From NCBI GenBank assembly GCA_009861545.1, contig VXME01000001.1, positions 1-33,831 of the forward strand: a stretch of DNA of 33,831 bases, written 5' to 3'. Positions 31,529-33,831 of the stretch are shown here, piece after piece. The stretch comes from Acidobacteriota bacterium. Its GTDB lineage: Bacteria; Acidobacteriota; Vicinamibacteria; Vicinamibacterales; UBA8438. The notes beneath the pieces were generated by a model. The model saw only the letters and a list, made by a program, of their open reading frames with translations. It ran no database searches and was not told where the DNA came from. Each line of letters begins with the position of its first letter. Position 1 is the first letter of the stretch. A program made the position numbers and the translations under genes.

Positions 31529-31585
31529 GGACGAAAGTTGGTCGGCTGAAGGGCGATTTGGCCCGACGTCGTGCGATTTACACCA

Positions 31586-31614
31586 TTGAGTAATTTTACG
31601 CAGTAACGTAAAGT
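31586..31614 (+). promoter_or_regulatory. Predicted promoter of the DUF4143 ATPase gene
   Basis: TTGAGT (31586-31591), 17 bp, then TAAAGT (31609-31614) in an AT-rich stretch that stands out from its surroundings. The -10 box is seven bases from the ATG at 31622, again consistent with a leaderless or near-leaderless mRNA. No Shine-Dalgarno sequence is present. Confidence 0.55.
31595..31612. promoter_or_regulatory. Putative operator inside the promoter spacer
   Basis: TTTACG-CAGTAA-CGTAAA: perfect six-base arms with a six-base centre, lying between the -35 and -10 boxes and overlapping the latter. This is a classical position for a repressor site. The binding protein is unknown; the gene product or the upstream winged-helix protein are candidates. 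Confidence 0.5.
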
Positions 31615-31621
31615 CGACGTG

Positions 31622-32872
31622 ATGGCTGCGTTCCAGCGAGATCACGTCGATACGCTCGTCAGCAGGCTTGCCGAACCGCCTCACTTCATCATTGCTCTGT
31701 TCGGGCCGCGCCAGACGGGGAAGACCACCATCGTCCGTCAGGCGCTACGACGGCTCGATCGGCCGAGTCACTATCTCGCGGTCGACGAACCCGACCCGCC
31801 GGTCCCGGGCATCCGGGGGATTGCGCCGGAGGTCACTTTCCGGCGGCCGCAAGTGCGCGACACGGAATGGCTCGTGGTCAACTGGGAGCACGCACGCCGG
31901 GAAGCCGACCGGTCACCCAACGGCCTGGTGCTGGTCCTGGACGAAATCCAGAAGATTCCCCAGTGGTCGGAGACCGTCAAGGGGCTCTGGGATGCGGACC
32001 GGGCCGCGGATCGCCCGCTGCACGCCGTCATCCTGGGATCGGCACCGTTGCTCATGCAGTCCGGGTTGACCGAAAGCCTCGCCGGACGCTTCGAGCCGAT
32101 CCAGGTGACCCACTGGTCGTTCCTGGAAGTGGCGGATGCGTTCGGTCTGGACCTGCCGGGCTTTCTCTACTTCGGCGGCTATCCGGGTTCCGCTTCGATG
32201 GTTCGGGATCCGGCCCAGTGGCGCGACTACATTTTGCACGCGCTCGTCGCGCCGAACATCGAGCGTGACCTGCTCGCGATGACCCGCGTGGACAAGCCAG
32301 CGCTGCTGAAGCGGCTTTTCGCCATGGGTGCGAGTTGCTCCGGCCAGATCCTCTCGTACACGAAGATGCTGGGGCAGCTTCAGGATGCCGGCAACACCAC
32401 GACGCTGGCGCGCTACATCGACCTGTTGGAGAAAGCGGGGTTGCTCGCCGGGCTGCCGAAGTACACCAGCCGCCCGCATAGACGGGGATCGAGCCCGAAG
32501 CTCACCGTGCTCAATACGGCGCTGATGACGGCCGGCTCCGGATACGCGTTCGAGGAGGCGCGGGCCGACCGCACTTTCTGGGGGCGCATCGTCGAGAGCG
32601 CGGTCGGGGCGCACTTGCTCAACACGGCGACCTCCGACATCCGCGTGTACTACTGGCGTGACGGTCAGCACGAGGTCGACTTCGTCCTGCGCCGCGGCCC
32701 ACGGTTGGTTGGCATCGAGGTGAAGAGCGGGCCGAGACGCGGGTCGCTGAGCGGCCTGCAAGGATTCGCCGAGCGTTTCGGGCCTCAGCGCACCCTGGTC
32801 GTCGGCGAAGGCGGTGTTCCCCTCAACGAGTTCCTGGCGGCGTCTGCCGGCGATTGGTGCGAAGAAGCATGA
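31622..32872 (+). CDS. AAA_14/DUF4143 family ATPase
   Basis: A 416-aa protein of the ATPase-plus-DUF4143 type. Walker A is GPRQTGKTT (28-36) and Walker B LVLVLDEIQ (Asp107, Glu108). The sensor region is HAVILGSAPLLMQSGLTESL, followed by AGRFEPI. DUF4143 covers roughly residue 215 onward, with LARYIDLLEKAGLLAGLPKY and, near the C-terminus, HEVDFVLRRGPRLVGIEVKS. The latter resembles a PD-(D/E)xK nuclease core (Asp in EVDF, then ExK). The role of such proteins is not established; many lie in accessory or defence-type regions. The start may be ATG at 31622 or GTG at 31619. Its stop overlaps the start of the NACHT-type gene by four bases. Confidence 0.9.
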   Translation: MAAFQRDHVDTLVSRLAEPPHFIIALFGPRQTGKTTIVRQALRRLDRPSHYLAVDEPDPPVPGIRGIAPEVTFRRPQVRDTEWLVVNWEHARREADRSPNGLVLVLDEIQKIPQWSETVKGLWDADRAADRPLHAVILGSAPLLMQSGLTESLAGRFEPIQVTHWSFLEVADAFGLDLPGFLYFGGYPGSASMVRDPAQWRDYILHALVAPNIERDLLAMTRVDKPALLKRLFAMGASCSGQILSYTKMLGQLQDAGNTTTLARYIDLLEKAGLLAGLPKYTSRPHRRGSSPKLTVLNTALMTAGSGYAFEEARADRTFWGRIVESAVGAHLLNTATSDIRVYYWRDGQHEVDFVLRRGPRLVGIEVKSGPRRGSLSGLQGFAERFGPQRTLVVGEGGVPLNEFLAASAGDWCEEA

Positions 32873-33798
32873 GCCGTATCGTTCTGCGCACCTGCACGAA
32901 GGTGCTACCAGACGACGCCCAACAGAAGACGGAAGCCGGTTCCCAACCGCTCGCGGACTTCCGGACGGTGCCGGCCTACGTGTTGCTGGGAGATCCGGGC
33001 TCCGGCAAGAGCACGTCGTTCCAAGTGGAACGTGATGCGCTCGGCGACGAGGCGTGTCTTGTAACGGCGCGTGACTTCCTCGTTCTCAATCCGCATGCGC
33101 GTCCGGAGTGGCATGGAAGGACACTCTTCATCGACGGACTCGACGAGGTGAGAGCCGGAGGCGGTGATGCGCGGTCGCCTCTGGACGCTCTGCGCGGCCG
33201 CCTCGATGCCCTCGGGAAGCCGCGGTTCCGCTTGTCGTGCCGCGAGGCGGACTGGCTGGGGACGAACGATCGGGTCAACCTGGCCAAGGTGTCTCCGGAC
33301 GCCGACCTGACAGTCCTGCGTCTGGAACCGCTGACGGACGAGAACGTCGAGGACATTCTGGACGCGCATTCCGGCATCGAGGATGCCCGCTCGTTCATCG
33401 TAACGGCCAGGGAGAAGGGCGTAGCCGGGTTTCTCGACAACCCTCAGTGCCTGACCATGCTGGCTGACGTCGTGACGAGCGGCGGGGGTTGGCCGGAGAG
33501 CCGTCTGCAGCTCTTCGAGCAGGCCTGCCGGCTTGCGCTGCGCGAGCAGAATGAGGAGCACAGGGCCGAAGAAAGGGCATCCGGAGCGGTGGCGACACCG
33601 CAAGATGATCTCTTGGATGGTGCCGGACGGCTGTGTGCAGTGCTCCTCGTCGCGGGCGCAGCCGGCTGCGCTCTCCCGTATTGCCAGGACGCCGACTACC
33701 CGGATCTGAACCGGTGTGCGGGTGAACACGCGGAACCGGCTCAACAGACGATCTCGACGAACTTGTTCGAGGCGGTTGGGTTTATCGGAGGAAGTTGA
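32869..33798 (+). CDS. NACHT-type STAND NTPase, truncated by an insertion
   Basis: The frame encodes 309 aa. Walker A is GDPGSGKST (41-49), Walker B is TLFIDGLDEVR (Asp89, with Asp92-Glu93 typical of NACHT), and RLSCREADW near 122-130 matches the sensor 1 region. The DNPQCLTMLADV segment near 190-201 is the expected helical region. NACHT STAND proteins are normally much longer, with C-terminal sensor repeats, which are absent. After residue about 302 (NLFEA) the sequence becomes VGFIGGS and stops within repeat DNA at 33790-33831, so the gene looks broken by a mobile element. ATG at 32869 overlaps the upstream stop (ATGA). In bacteria, intact relatives include antiphage sensors. Confidence 0.85.
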   Translation: MSRIVLRTCTKVLPDDAQQKTEAGSQPLADFRTVPAYVLLGDPGSGKSTSFQVERDALGDEACLVTARDFLVLNPHARPEWHGRTLFIDGLDEVRAGGGDARSPLDALRGRLDALGKPRFRLSCREADWLGTNDRVNLAKVSPDADLTVLRLEPLTDENVEDILDAHSGIEDARSFIVTAREKGVAGFLDNPQCLTMLADVVTSGGGWPESRLQLFEQACRLALREQNEEHRAEERASGAVATPQDDLLDGAGRLCAVLLVAGAAGCALPYCQDADYPDLNRCAGEHAEPAQQTISTNLFEAVGFIGGS

Positions 33799-33831
33799 AC
33801 GCCGATTTCGGGGGAAGTTGAACGCCGGTTT
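33790..33831. mobile_element. Likely end of an insertion sequence (repeated 23-bp units)
   Basis: GGAAGTTGAACGCCGATTT (33790-33808) and GGAAGTTGAACGCCGGTTT (33813-33831) are repeated with a 23-bp period and one mismatch, and the second copy runs to the window edge. Multiple short repeats at the tips are typical of IS21-like elements; this assignment is by resemblance. The element would begin near 33773, where the NACHT-type reading frame loses its expected sequence. No transposase is inside the window. Confidence 0.6.

Overview
The window looks like chromosomal DNA of a high-GC member of the Acidobacteriota, most likely of the Vicinamibacteria type. This is inferred from gene content: a DUF1592/DUF1552 pair, a DUF5916 outer-membrane protein, a DUF6152 protein, several paralogues of a secreted WGDPDLQG-type family, many Tat- or Sec-exported enzymes, and strong GC bias that opens very long false ORFs on the opposite strands. 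No rRNA, tRNA or CRISPR array is visible. Coding is dense, and no gene-free gap exceeds about 175 bp.

Layout. 1-5068 (minus strand) is an operon of a secreted ankyrin-repeat protein, a cytochrome-containing DUF1592-type protein and a DUF1552 protein that runs off the left edge. 5153-6307 is a Tat-exported glycosylasparaginase. 6371-7429 (minus) is the first secreted paralogue. 7577-10499 is a polytopic membrane protein followed, after one base, by a membrane-anchored protein with two His-containing beta modules. 10657-11808 is an exported FAH-family hydrolase behind a good sigma70 promoter. 11958-15119 (minus) is a TolB-like/DUF5916 outer-membrane protein with a Gly-Pro-Arg repeat linker, and 15288-16796 (minus) a B12-binding-type radical SAM protein. 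16969-19030 carries two more tandem paralogues. 19111-20956 (minus) holds a methyltransferase and a VWA membrane protein, divergent from a DUF423 protein. A Tat-exported threonine-aldolase-like enzyme, a PQQ-type quinoprotein, an ATP-grasp protein, a fourth and more distant secreted family member, a DUF6152 protein, a cytochrome c'-like lipoprotein, an exported sugar-phosphate-isomerase-like protein and a quinone-oxidoreductase-like MDR enzyme follow, up to 29510.

The right end (29551-33831) differs in character. A Phd/PIN toxin-antitoxin pair is translationally coupled to a short-chain dehydrogenase and an ASCH-like/winged-helix protein. A DUF4143 ATPase follows, with a palindrome inside its promoter, and overlaps a NACHT-type NTPase gene. 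That NTPase gene stops abruptly inside two 23-bp-period repeats that look like the end of an insertion sequence lying beyond the window.

How the parts may work together (inference): positions 1 to about 29500 read mostly as a periplasmic and outer-membrane degradative repertoire (amide, amino-acid, keto-acid and alcohol chemistry plus c-type cytochromes). The right end reads as an accessory island with toxin-antitoxin and STAND-type genes. Several genes lacking Shine-Dalgarno sequences have a -10-like box 5 to 8 bases before the start codon, which suggests leaderless transcripts. The clearest case is a symmetric bidirectional -10 box between the VWA and DUF423 genes.
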